The notes beneath the pieces were generated by a model. It had not been told where the DNA came from, did no database searches, and worked only from the letters and a program-made list of their open reading frames with translations. From Fragilariopsis cylindrus CCMP1102 (Eukaryota; Bacillariophyta; Bacillariophyceae; Bacillariales; Bacillariaceae), in contig FMBT01000335.1 in NCBI GenBank assembly GCA_900095095.1, forward strand, positions 124,001 to 188,000: a stretch of DNA of 64,000 bases. Reading direction: 5' to 3'. How positions within the stretch are numbered: position 1 is the stretch's first letter; each line of letters begins with the position of its first letter. This document shows positions 10,255 to 21,900 of the stretch, one piece after another. The position numbers and the translations under genes are program-made.

Positions 10255-13200
10255 ATGGGCTGTGAAAATTCTAAACCTGAGGGAACGAAAGCAAGCGTTG
10301 TTTCAACAGACGGGAACGACATTAAGGATGTAAGTAGTGACTGTAAAAAGAGTATTTGTATAAATTGCTTTATATAGAAGACGAGAAGTCACGAAAAGAA
10401 GAAGGATACGAGATAAATAAATACTCTAGCTAACTACCTAGCGTTCTGGTTGGTTGACCGTACCGTACCGTACAACAAGTTCCGTGTATTGAGACTGCAT
10501 ATAGCCGTGTTTTCTACTCACTCTTGTCAATATTATTATGATCTCACACGTTGTAGATCATACAACTGTACCAAATTCCACTACTACTATTGCTATTAAT
10601 ATTAACTCACACATTTCAGTATTTACGTAACGTTTTCAACCAAAATAATGATTCACAACAGAACAAAGGCAGTAGCGGAGAAGGCGGTGATACAAAGCCC
10701 AAGAAAATGGCAAAAGAAAATGGTACCGCTGGTATTAAGGCACACGAAGATGCGATCCTTCAACATGCGAATGCAAAGAAGAAGGATCGTGACCGTGGTG
10801 CATTACGTGGTCGAGTAATTGATTTCGATGAAGAATTTACACCACCCAAATATCCTAAAACTCCTACTGAAGTTGATTTCCTAACAAAGGCATTGGGGTC
10901 CAATTTTATCTTTTCAGATCTAACAGAAGGTGAACGTAGTTTGTTAATTGATGCGATGCAAAAGGAAACAGCTGATGAGGATAAAGTTATTATTAAACAG
11001 GGCGATAATGGTGATTTCTTTTACATTGTTCAAGAGGGTAAAATGAATTTTGTTGTTGATGGAAATGCTGTTGGTGCATGCGGAGCTGGTGGCTCATTCG
11101 GTGAATTATCATTATTGTATGATTCACCCCGTGCCGCCACATGTGTTGCAGGTGAAGCCCTTGTTTTATGGAAAGTCGATCAGGGTACCTTCCGTCATTT
11201 ATTGGCACGATCCAATAAGGAAGAAGCTGGTAATATCACAGAAACATTATCTAAAATTGATCTATTTAAGGATCTTGACCAACAAACTGTAAATAAATTT
11301 GCTGATGTATTAACTGTAGTGAGTTACAAAACAGGAGAAATGATTGTCGAAAAGGGTCAAACTGGTGATGTATTTTATATAGTAAAGGATGGACAGGTTC
11401 GTGTCCATGATATTGGTCTAGGTGATTCATCCTATGAAGATGAAACACACGGTGCTGGATATTGGTTCGGTGAACGTGCATTGATGACTGGTAATCCTCG
11501 TGCTGCATCTGTCACGGCAATGAATGAGGTAGAAGTTTTTGCATGTGATCGTGAAACATTCGAAACTACTATCGGTCCATTAGAAACTATTTTAGGTGAT
11601 GCATCAAGGAAACGATTTATTAAGTCGGTACCGATCTTTAGTAAATCTTTACTAACAAATGTTGAATTTGATCAATTAGCATCTATGTTAAAGGTCCGTA
11701 AATATGAAAAGGGACAAAAACTTTCAGAGGCTGGTAAAGTTGGTGATAATCCTAGTCTATGGATCGTTAAGGAAGGTAAACTTATGATTACCGGAAAGGA
11801 TGGTAAGATTTTTTTCTTAGGATCTAGTGATTACTTTGGTGATAAAGCTGTACAAGCTGATGGTGAATACGTCAGTAATGAAACTTGTATCGTGGAAGAA
11901 GATACAGTCTGTTGGAGATTAAAGAAGACCGATATCGAATCTGTTATTGGTGATGTGAATCGTTTAGGTAAACCTATTCCATTTGTACCAAAAGCATTCG
12001 ATAATACTCTTACTATCAAGGACATAAAGAGACATAAAATGCTCGGTATGGGTACGTTTATTTATATATTTATGTTTTTTTATTTGTTCGTTCGTTCGTT
12101 CGGTCGTTTGCACTTTTATGTTATGCCATAAACAAAAATTGCGTTGTTTACTTTTCCTCTACGCTACCCCCCGTACGATTTTTCTTTGTCTCACATATTA
12201 CTTTTTACTGCTATTTTTACTACTGTTTCTCAATAGGTGCATTCGGTAAGGTTTGGTTAGCAACCAGCCGTGATACGAATCATCCGTATGCACTCAAAAC
12301 AATCCAGAAGCGTCAATTGATTGAAGCCGGTCAAATTAAGGGTGTAATGCGTGAGAAGCAAATTATGGCTTCGATCGAACATCCATTCATTCTACCACTT
12401 GTTGGTTCCTTTCAAGATGTAGACTCTTTGTACCTACTACTTCCGTTCAATCAAGGAGGTGAACTATTTAACGTTGTCCATACCGACCAACGTGATGGAC
12501 TTGATAATGTTGCATCTCAATTTTACGGTGGATGTATCCTAGAGGCATTAGGATACCTGCATGCACGTAACATCGTGTATCGTGATATGAAACCTGAAAA
12601 TGCGTTAATTGATAAGGATGGGTACTGTATCATGATCGATTTTGGTTTTGCTAAAATCGTCGTCGATAAGACATATACTCTTTGTGGTACACCAGAATAT
12701 TTGGCACCTGAAATTATCATGTCAAAGGGTCATGATAAGGCTGTTGATTACTGGTACGTTATCTGTGTTATTGTATGTTTGTGTGTACTTGTTGTTTCGT
12801 TTGTCATGTACATGTGCATGTGCAATACCATACTTACATTGAGACGATGTCACACTCACAACTATTGATCTTCTTTTTCTTTTTCTTATACTGATGAACT
12901 ACTACTGACTTACAGGAGTTACGGTGTTTTGCTATATGAGATGTTGGTCGGTCAATCACCATTCTACATGTATGGAACAGATCAAGTGAGTCTCTTTAAG
13001 CGTATTGTTATGGTAAAATATCAATGTCCTGCTTATGTCAGTGATGATGCTAAGGATGTTATTAAGAAATTATTAACAAGACGTCAAGCATCTCGATTTG
13101 GTAATTTAAGTCGTGGGCATTTGGATATTAAGGAACATCCATGGTTCGCATCATTGGATTTTGAAAAATTGAATGAACGTAAAATCAAGGCACCATGGAA

Positions 13201-13321
13201 ACCAAAAGCAACAAATCCAATGGATTCACGTAACTTTGATGACTTTAGTAGTGCCGAACGCGAAAAGAATCGTGGCAAACCCCTCTCGGAGAAGGAACAA
13301 AAAGCATTTGAAGGATTTTAA
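10255..13321 (+). CDS. Cyclic-nucleotide-dependent protein kinase (PKG type), four exons
   Basis: Exons are 10255-10329, 10620-12051, 12237-12753 and 12916-13321. All introns are GT-AG and the frame is continuous for 809 aa. The first exon encodes MGCENSKPEG, a typical N-myristoylation (Gly2) and palmitoylation (Cys3) start. Three cyclic-nucleotide-binding domains follow, with phosphate cassettes near residues 185 (FGELSLLYDSPRAA), 307 (FGERALMTGNPRAA) and 430 (YFGDKAVQ, with the Glu and Arg lost, so probably degenerate). The AGC kinase domain starts near 500 with GMGAFGKVWLA, then YALK, YRDMKPEN, DFGFAK, GTPEYLAPE and a C-terminal tail with DDFS. Family knowledge: cGMP or cAMP relieves autoinhibition and the kinase phosphorylates Ser/Thr. 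The two intact sites keep the Arg needed for the phosphate. Which nucleotide activates it cannot be told. Membrane location is inferred from the acylation motif. Confidence 0.95.
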
Positions 13322-13591
13322 AAAACGTGTATGTGTAGAAAAGGGAACTATAATATCACGAAAAAGATGATTTGTGTTTTGTACACGGCACGTCAGCGCA
13401 CGCTCCTCGCCTAAACTAAATAACTGCGAACTTTTAGAGGATATATCTGTGCCTTACAGTAATAGTTGTTATTTATTTACGAAAAGAAAGAAAGAATAGT
13501 AATAGTAGGTCTAAAAATATAGTTTAAAGCATTAATAATAACTTTTCAAAATCGTTTCATCATAAAAATAACACAACTTACTTGAACGCAG

Positions 13592-14143
13592 TTACAGGCA
13601 GAACGGACCCACCGTCATGGGTAGAACAGCTAATGGATTATCATGCCAATTTTGTTTCTTTGGTTTCTGTTTCTCCAAACCAACATCAATATGAAATTCT
13701 GTCATATTATTTTGTGGTACAGTGGCAACAATTGTACGTCCATCTGGTAGAGTCACATTGAATTTATCACCTTTCCTCTTCCCTCTAGGGACCTTGATTT
13801 TGTGTACAGATGGTGATGATTGTGATTGTGATCGTGGTGGTGATTGCGTTGTTGATGTTGATGTTGATGTCTCCTTCATCATCCTGTTGTTTTGATGATT
13901 TTGGGAATATTGTTCGTCGTCTTGTTTTCGTAAAGAAAGAGCAGGTAGCGGATGTGGAGGACATCGTACCAGAAAATGAGAGCCCGCTTCATGGCCGTTT
14001 GGTACGATTGCTGATACCCGTCGTCCATCTGGTGTTGTAACGATAAGTTGTTTCCCAGGACCTGCATCTGACGGTACGATGACACGTAGAGTTGTTACAT
14101 CACTATTAGTAGTAGTATTCGCCATTGTATTTTTTTGTGTCAT
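13592..14143 (-). CDS. Small protein with two PG/PDGR repeat units
   Basis: This intronless 183-aa protein has two copies of one module: residues ~18-59 (LRVIVPSDAGPGKQLIV then TPDGRRVSAIVP then G-x-x-F-x-V-x-CPP) and ~112-153 (HKIKVPRGKRKGDKFNV then LPDGRTIVATVP). They are separated by a Ser/Gln-rich linker. The pattern, hydrophobic-x-VP-x-G-x-x-x-G-x-x-F-x-V-x-x-PDGR-x-x-x-x-x-VP, occurs repeatedly in diatom proteins to my knowledge, but I know no established function for it. There is no signal peptide or membrane span. Its 3' end faces that of the kinase gene about 270 bp away, so the two genes are convergent. Confidence 0.8.
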   Translation of the reverse strand: MTQKNTMANTTTNSDVTTLRVIVPSDAGPGKQLIVTTPDGRRVSAIVPNGHEAGSHFLVRCPPHPLPALSLRKQDDEQYSQNHQNNRMMKETSTSTSTTQSPPRSQSQSSPSVHKIKVPRGKRKGDKFNVTLPDGRTIVATVPQNNMTEFHIDVGLEKQKPKKQNWHDNPLAVLPMTVGPFCL

Positions 14144-14976
14144 CTTCTTTTATCTTATCTTATCTGCTCTTCCTCAGCGTTCACTCGATCGATAACATAA
14201 AGTTCCGATCCTTTGAACTATGGACCGCTGGAATTTTCGAACCTCGATCGTGTCTATCTTGTTATCTTATCCTCTGTATCGTAGCGGCGTAGTTCTGACA
14301 TAAGTTTTTCTATGTGAGAAGAGCGAAAAAAAAGAAAACAGAAGCAAGACAGTATGCCATATTCGTTTATGCTGTGGTTCGTGTCAAGTTCCAATTGTTC
14401 CATTCTTTTAATCACTATATTTTCTGAATCACAACAACTTGATTTCTTTGTTTTGATTGTTGACACGCGGCGCTCCTTTATGCGGGAGCGATTCATTAAG
14501 TTACTTAGCAAGAAATCTTTTTATTAATGGCGAGACGACGGTTAACACGATTTTTGACATGCCTTCAAAACTCGAAAACGTGTTCTTGAAAGAATATCAA
14601 ACATTGTTTATCATAATTTTGGATACCTACTGTACGCCGCCCCACTCGCTCGAGGAGACCTAAATTATTTTATTAATTTACACGGTAAAGTAGCAAGGCT
14701 TGTTGCCGTGTGATTTTATTGATTGCAGTTTAAAAAAAACGAAACAATGAATCTTCACAAAAAGGGGTGTAATTTGGGGTTTTCCCCCCCTGCGCGCTGT
14801 TCTCTTCAGCGATCAAGTCGTGTTTTGTCTTTCAAGATCAGTTTGAATAAGATTCTTGCAGTAACGATGGATTCAATATACATCTAATTCAAGACATCCT
14901 TCGGGATCATAGCTAATTGTCGTCGTTGTGTTCACAAACCAGAATTTTCACTCTGTTGCAACGATATAGAACCACC
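14144..14976. other. Intergenic region with copy A of a flanking repeat
   Basis: This 0.8-kb gap between divergent genes contains a CTTAT tandem stretch near 14152-14165, repeat copy A (14652-14769) and a C-run near 14784-14791. Short frames here show no coding features. Confidence 0.5.
14652..14769. repeat. Direct repeat copy A flanking the GC-rich membrane gene
   Basis: Shares GAGGAGACCTA, AAGGCTTGTTGC, a GTTTAAAAAAAACGAA-like core and ATGAATCTTCACAAAAAGG with 17115-17198 in the same orientation and order. Copy A carries about 25 extra bases (14664-14692). The unit is probably a dispersed non-coding repeat or a duplication boundary. Confidence 0.85.
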
Positions 14977-16134
14977 ATGGCCGAAACAGAACCAACCACA
15001 ATCTCCTCGCTTGATTACTTTCAACCTCTCGGCTTTGGGGCGACCTTCGGGAGAGTCTTTCAAGTATTCAAAGACCGATGGATGGCCTTTACCACCATCG
15101 CCTTTGTGTTGTATATGTTGGGATGGCTCTTTGCCATCTTGTTGAATATCGTTCTGGGGAACGACATCAATATCGACGGATTCTCGTCCACGGTGTCGTC
15201 CACGGTGACTGTTGAAACGAGCGGGGATGGCTCTGTTTCGACCAACAATTTTGTCATGCAATCGGCAGACGAGTGGATCTTTTACCTGATCGAGGTCTTT
15301 ATTTATTACGTCTTCACCGCCGTGGCACACGGAGCTTCCATCTGGATAGTGGCGCATTGGTATGTGAACCAGCATCCGTTCCTCCTGGACGCTTTTGACG
15401 TGGCAACGGGCAAGTGCTGGACGCTCGTTGGCGCGACTCTGCTCCTAACGGCGCTGTCGCTGGTGGGTGCGATTCCCATGGTTCTCGCCGTATCCGCCAA
15501 TATCGGGGCGGGCGGCTACTACTTTGGGGCCTTTGTCATGCTTCTCTGGATCTGGATCCTCTCGATCCTGACATATATCACGTACGTCGCCGTCATGGTG
15601 GAGGGAAAAGGGCCGTGGGGCAGCATCCGTCGATCCTTTGGGTTGACCAAGGGGTACTGGTGCGAGGTTCTGGGCCTTGTGCTCGTGTGGGTACTTGTCA
15701 AGATCATTATCGGTTCTATCATTGGGATGATTCTTTATTCCGGAATAATGTCCGTCAACAATAGTGACAACTACTTCCTCTTGTATTTCGGAAAATTCCT
15801 AGACACAGTCGTCGGAATTTTTCTCCTGGCCATTGCCCCCGTGTAAGTTCATGTGTTTGGTTGAGTGTGGGCGCGCATGCTCCGACCTCGCTGCGGGTTC
15901 CCAATCGACGATTTGTTTCTCACTTTGCCTGTCTGCCTTTTCTCCCCCTCGGCACGGTGGTTCTGTAGGTTCGAGGGCGTGATCTACATGAACTTGCGTT
16001 CCAAGTCCGAAGACTTTGGAAGCGTCAAACTCGGGGAAGAGATCGGCATTGGAGAAGACTCGTACATTACCATGGTACCAACCCACGAAGAGACTCCCGT
16101 GGGAGAGGCTTCAACCAAGGCGTCTCTGGTCTGA
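14977..16134 (+). CDS. Multi-span integral membrane protein, GC-rich, two exons
   Basis: Exon 1 is 14977-15842 and exon 2 is 15969-16134; the intron runs from GTAAGT to CTGTAG and joins IAPV-FEGVIYMNLR (343 aa). ATG 14977 (MAETEPTT) has a good ACCACC context. About six hydrophobic helices lie between residues ~35 and 290 (for example AFVLYMLGWLFAIL, TLLLTALSLVGAIPMVLAV, VLGLVLVWVLVKIIIG), with a charged cytosolic-type tail. The layout (F-x-x-x-x-x-RW near the N-terminus, Gly-rich helices, I-Y-M-x-L-R after the last helix) recalls the bacterial and eukaryotic glycerophosphodiester-phosphodiesterase membrane-domain/DUF-type family, but I cannot name it. Codons are strikingly G/C-ending compared with every neighbour, and the gene sits between direct repeats 14652 and 17115. 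Confidence 0.88.
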
Positions 16135-17631
16135 GAGAATGGCACCTATTCCGATCGATGCTAGCAACAAAGCATGGATGCACAGTTTTAAGAAACACTA
16201 GCGATGCGATTTCATTCAAATACGGAAAGAAAACTATTGTAAAATCATGATTTCTAAATAATGCGTTAATACATAAAAATTCCGAAGCAATTTTCTGTTA
16301 AAATTGCAACACAAAAATGTATCAAAACCGTTGGACCTCTTTTCCTCTTCAGTCAAGAGTGGTTTTGAACGTATTTGAGATGAGAACTGAAAGAAATTCC
16401 GAAGCAATTTTTTGTAAGAATTGAACGTATAATCACGAAACTACCGATTACCATTAAACAAAGGAAACCCATTGTCCCTTGAGCTATCGACAACGACGAC
16501 TACTATTTTCCATTGAAATATAATAATATATTAATTTCAACCCGCGGGGAGCAATCTCGTTGCTGTTAAAGTTACCGGTTCTGTTCTGTATTGTATGCCG
16601 TTGTTGACATTCCCGTTGCTCCACTATTATGTACATATGATCATCAATCATCCATTCACATGATGATTTTTGTGCATTGTCTCTCTCTCTCTCTTCTTCT
16701 CCCTTGCTTAAACGGGATAAACAATTCAGAGTTATTAAGTAGTATTTATAATATTCAATACACACACAAATTCATTGATGCGGTTGATTATAGTCTCAAT
16801 CGTGTCACTATCTTCTTGATCTTCGTCGCTGTCATCTCCGTCAGTTGAAATAATTCAACGATCATGATCAATTGGATAATCTTCTTCTTTTCTTCTTCCT
16901 TGTTTTATTATCGCAACATTGGACTAAGTAGCGCACTTCTTCCCGCTGGGTTCGCCACCGCCATCCATGTATGTCCGTTGGAGTATCAATAAATGTATTC
17001 CATATTCACAATCAATTAATTGCGTTCTTTGTAATTCTTTCTTTTTTATTATTGGTCCAATCAAACCATGAAGTAGCATCGCACCTCTTCCCACATTTTC
17101 TTCTTTCAAAACTAGAGGAGACCTATAAAGGCTTGTTGCGTGATTGATAGATTGATTCAGTTTTAAAAAAAACGAATGAATCTTCACAAAAAGGGGTTAA
17201 GAAACTCTTCATTAGTTACTATCCCCCTTTTACTTTACTTTCCTTCGCGCCAAAACCAAAATCTCCTACAGAAAACCAAAATCTAAACCAAAAATCAAAA
17301 ATCACAAACCATGATGGGTAATGGGTAAAAGACAAGGGATGATGATGTCGTCGTCTTGGTTTTTCATGCTTTTTCATTCAAAACTAATTCAAGCCTTGAC
17401 GATAAAATTAGAACCAAGTGATCGAAAAATTGTAGAGTGTGTTGGGTTGTTTGGGGTTGTTATTTGCTGTGGTTGTTGGTTTATTCAGTATTCTCTCTCG
17501 TCTATTGAGTTGTTCTCGTATTTTAAAAAAATTGAAAGATCGATACATCGAAATAGCAATATAAAACACACTATCGTCATTATTCTACATATTAGAACCC
17601 ACGTAACGTCGGCTAAACATACAAAAACACG
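16135..17631. other. Intergenic region with local duplications
   Basis: This AT-rich stretch of about 1.5 kb holds several internal echoes. The motif TTCCGAAGCAATTTT occurs at about 16279 and 16396. An AAGTAGC...GCAC...TCTTCCC motif occurs at about 16925 and 17071. Repeat copy B lies at 17115-17198. No gene is supported. Confidence 0.5.
17115..17198. repeat. Direct repeat copy B flanking the GC-rich membrane gene
   Basis: Same orientation and block order as 14652-14769: GAGGAGACCTA, AAGGCTTGTTGC, TTTAAAAAAAACGAA and ATGAATCTTCACAAAAAGG. The two copies enclose about 2.3 kb. Confidence 0.85.
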
Positions 17632-17866
17632 ATGATGTCATCAAAGACGAAACAGAAGATGCCGATGAAGATGATGATGGCGAATAGTAAATCCAACAAA
17701 ACTTTAACCTCATCATCGTTGTCATCATCGTTGTCGTCATCGTTGTCATCATCGTCATCATCGTCATCATCGTCATTATCGTTGCTATCATCATTGTCAT
17801 CATCATCGTATCATGAAAGAGTTGAGGTTGCATTATCAAAAGCTTTATCAAAAATGGAATCATACG

Positions 17867-17899
<33 letters not shown>

Positions 17900-18639
17900 A
17901 AGCATACCGGAGTACGACGAAGGATGTATTCCGTCCTCATGTTGAATTAGGAACAGCTCCTGTTGAAGTTGAACACATTGAAGATATACAAAAAACCCGT
18001 CCATTCCATAACAAAAGTGGTAATATCAGTAAAGTAAGCAGTATCTACGGTAGTACGCCAAGCAGTACACCATCTGGTTCTGCTACTACTACTACTAAAA
18101 GTAGTAACTTTGATCTCAACAGCAGAAAATTTGGAGCAAGAAAAAGTATTGTTAGAAACAGCAATAACGCTACAACAGCAACAGCAACAGCTACAGCAAC
18201 AGCTACAGCAACAGCTACAGCTACAGCTACAGCAATTAATAAGAAGACAAAGAAAATCAAGGAATCATGTATGATTGAATCGACTAGTAATTCTGTTCGA
18301 ATTTCGTTTCTATTTAAACAACAAGCACAACAACAACAGGCAGCAACAGATAATGGTGGTGATACATTAGAAGTATCAATATTATTTCAATGGATGAGAT
18401 TTTTAACTCAGCAGGCAGAAGACCACTATCAGATATTACGTAAAAAACCTCTTGATGGATATAGTGTATCATTTTTAATTACAAATAAAAATATTCAAGT
18501 ACACGGACAAAAACAATTACAGCAAACTATTATCAATTTTTGTTCACAAATGGACAAAGAATGTTCTGATATTAAAATACAAGTCAATGCTCAAGCAAGA
18601 TATGTAACAACAGAATTCTTAAAAGCATTTAATGAATGA
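17632..18639 (+). CDS. ARPC4: ARPC4, Arp2/3 complex 20-kDa subunit, with low-complexity insertions
   Basis: This intronless 335-aa protein is about twice the usual ~168 aa. The C-terminal part matches ARPC4 closely: SNSVRISFLFKQ, FQWMRFLTQQAEDHYQ, LRKKPLDGYSVSFLITN, the IINFCSQMDKECSDIK helix, and VNAQARYVTTEFLKAF at the end. Family knowledge: ARPC4 forms the structural core of the Arp2/3 complex with ARPC2, binding mother and daughter actin filaments for branched nucleation. The extra length is a poly-Ser N-terminus (~residues 26-60), a poly-Thr run (~82-92), a Ser/Thr stretch, and an Ala/Thr repeat coded by (GCTACA)n at ~18170-18235, all lying before the conserved C-terminal half. ATG 17632 is the first Met of a double MM; a shorter start cannot be excluded. 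Confidence 0.92.
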
Positions 18640-18988
18640 ATGAATATTTGGCTTGGATAAGGTGCGTGCGCTCGGGGCAACTCATCACAACGATAATACG
18701 AAGACGTTTGGTCAAGTCCTCCAAGTCAGATGCTGGTAGAGGGAGGTACAGTAGAAAGCAGGAATAAAGAATACATAACCATCATGCGTTACCACGCTAG
18801 TGGAATAAAGGAAGATCAAAATTAGAACCATATTTATTGCAAACCGTATTGTTGTTATTATTCTTTACTTCTAGCTACTAATATGCCTAAATGTAGATAG
18901 CTTTTACTTTTTCTCTTTTTCCCTGTCTTGTTTGTCCTTTCTTTCTTTGCATTCTTGAATGATTCTGACAATCATTTTTCCAATTCCT
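18640..18988. other. Short convergent intergenic region
   Basis: This 350-bp region lies between the 3' ends of ARPC4 and CPSF2. It is T-rich near 18900-18960. Nothing else is seen. Confidence 0.5.
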
Positions 18989-21900
18989 TCATAGTAATGT
19001 TACGTATTGATTACAAACAACCGATCGGACTGTAAAGAAATCTTCACATAATGGTCCCTCAACATCAATTTTCCCACTCGAGGATAATTTCTTAACGACG
19101 ATACAACTATTAATGATTAATTGGGAATATCCAGCATGTGCACTATATTCTGCCTTCATACCATGCTGAACAATTAATTCTGTACGTAAGTCTGTTAATA
19201 AAACTTCACCGTCACTTACATAAACAGCATTCGAATGATTTGATAACAATGATGATCCATTTTTCTTCATTGTTCTACTTTCTTTACTACGTGGTGCTAA
19301 TACAATCGATCCATCCAATGCAACCTTTTGTCCTGTTGCAATAAAATCAAGTAAACTTACGGTACATGCACCTATCTTCGTTTCTGACATTTCCATCGGA
19401 TCCGGTCGAACTTCCTCTTTTTCCTTTTCTTCTTTTGTACGGAATGGTGTTGCAATTAATCGTGCAGGATATGCTGCATGACCAACATCCAATTCGATCG
19501 TTTCAGAATCAGTTGGTGTTAATATAATCGTATTGTCATCATTATTATTAGACTGCACAAATCCCTTTGCAGCATCCGCTAATGCTTTAACTTCATCAAC
19601 GAGAGTAATTTCATCATTTTCGTCATCATCATCTTCTTCTTCGGTGATGACGACATCCATCGCATTTTCGTTGTTTTCATTGCCAGGCTTTGTTCCACCT
19701 AGTACCACAACTTGTCGTGGTTGTAGGGCACGGACAGATTGTCGTGCAGAACGTGAATCGACACGTCCCTCAAATGGTATATAATCAATTTCAGCAACAA
19801 CTCCTATACGTCGATTTACAGTCGAAACCTTTGTTGGTGGTCGGCCATTCCGTCCACGTACAATACCAGTACCTTCTGATAAATCAATTGCTTCCTGTCC
19901 ACGTTCATCATCAGCATTATCATCATTGTCGTTACCAATAATATCAGCATCTTCGTTGGTGTTGTTGATGTTGGGAACACCACCACCACTCGTGCCATCA
20001 TTACCACGACGACGATTATTTTTGTTGTCGCTATTGTTTCCACGCCCACCTGTTTTATCGTCACCTTTATTACCAGATGCGGAATATCCTAATCCACGTT
20101 TTGAAACTTCATCACCGATACGTCCCGATGGACCAAATTTGTTTGGATCGACACCGGTTACAATATCACGAAATTGATCAGGTATAACAGCAATACCATA
20201 ATCGTCTTCCAATACACCGGTATTTTCAATTGATTCACCAATACCAAATTTAGCAGTTACATCACGTTGACCCACACCGACCGCATCCTCACGTAATTCA
20301 AAAGTTAGATGTAATGGTTTACTAAATTTCAAAAATAATGATGAATCAAATCTTGATTTTTTCTTTGGACGAAAGAATGGCAAACGTGCTACACCAGTAG
20401 CAGCACCAGATGTCTCATTATCGCCTACTGCAGTAGTATTTGTATTATCATTTGTTGATGCCGATGCCGCCACCACTGCAGAAGCGGGCGCGGCATCATC
20501 AATACCATCTTCACCAAGCCTGAGCCTTCCTTTTGCCAATTCAACCTCACGGAGCATAGCTTCCTCTTCCTCACGTCTTTGAAGAGCGACACGTGCCGAT
20601 TCTTCCTGTTCTAAAAATGATACCAAATCTTGTCCAATTAATGGTGTCCTGCGCGGAACTAATACATCCACTGGAACAGAATCATCCATTTCACGATTTT
20701 CCTGTTTAGCTAAAGACCAATATTTTAATATCTGATACGATGCTGTAAACTTGGATGCATCTTCTTCTAGTACTGCTTTTCCCATCATATTAATATTATT
20801 GTCTTCGTCATTTTCGGCAGCTGCAGCAGCTTCATTTTCAATTATTGCGCCTTCTACTGTTACAGCAGTAACAGCAATAGGACCACCAGCAATAGGCGTT
20901 GTACTAGTAGATCCGTCGGTCGTCGTCATCGCCACGACTCCCCCACTCACTGCCACCGTAGTTGCTTCATCAATCTTGCCTGCTTTTGCCGCTATTGCTG
21001 GAACTGCCCCTCCTCCTCCATCTGTTGTTGCGGTTGTTACTTCACGTGGTAAACATTCACTGGAATCTGTAAATAATATAGCATTATTATCATTATCACT
21101 CCATTTTAATAATAGATCACGAGCAGGTCCTACAACAACAACAGAAAAAGGAATAGTTATTTAGAAAAAGAAGGGGTTAGTTATTTAATTTTCTTTTGAT
21201 GACTGATTTGATGCCCTTTTTGTGATGGATGTAAGTGATTGATGGCATACAGTATTCATGAAAGTACAGTACAGTACAGTACAAGTAGTCCTTACCATGA
21301 TCCAAAGAAAGTCCATTTGCTAATACACACGTTGGATTATCATTCGAACTGGATATAATCTTTTCAAGTTCTGCCAAATTAGTACACAGTTTAACATTTC
21401 TAAGTGCATATGGATGCCCACCACGATCAAAATCACCATCACCACCCTGCTCTGATCCAGTTCCAGTTCCACCACCACCACCAGTCTTGTTTTGACTAAA
21501 TCGATTTTTACGTCGACCACCACCTTTTTTATTATTTTGGGAATGATCAAAGATGTTCGCACTCAGTACAGAATTCATCCATTCTAATTGTGATCGTGTA
21601 AATTCTAAGGTATTATGTACCATCGGACCGAACCAGACTAAATTAAAGGTATTGGATAAATTATTGCGGGACCAAAATCGATCCAACAATAATACTAATT
21701 CTAAGGATCGACCACTGGCATCCACTGGCAGTAATACATTCGCATCACGTCTCAAGAGACCTAATATACGTTCTGTTATATCACGTCGTACCTTGGATAC
21801 TAATGGTGATTTCATTATGGATTGTTTTATTTTCTTGTTGTTATTACTTGAATTTGCAGCAGCATTCGAACTATTATTTGAATTTGTAGAAGAATACAAT

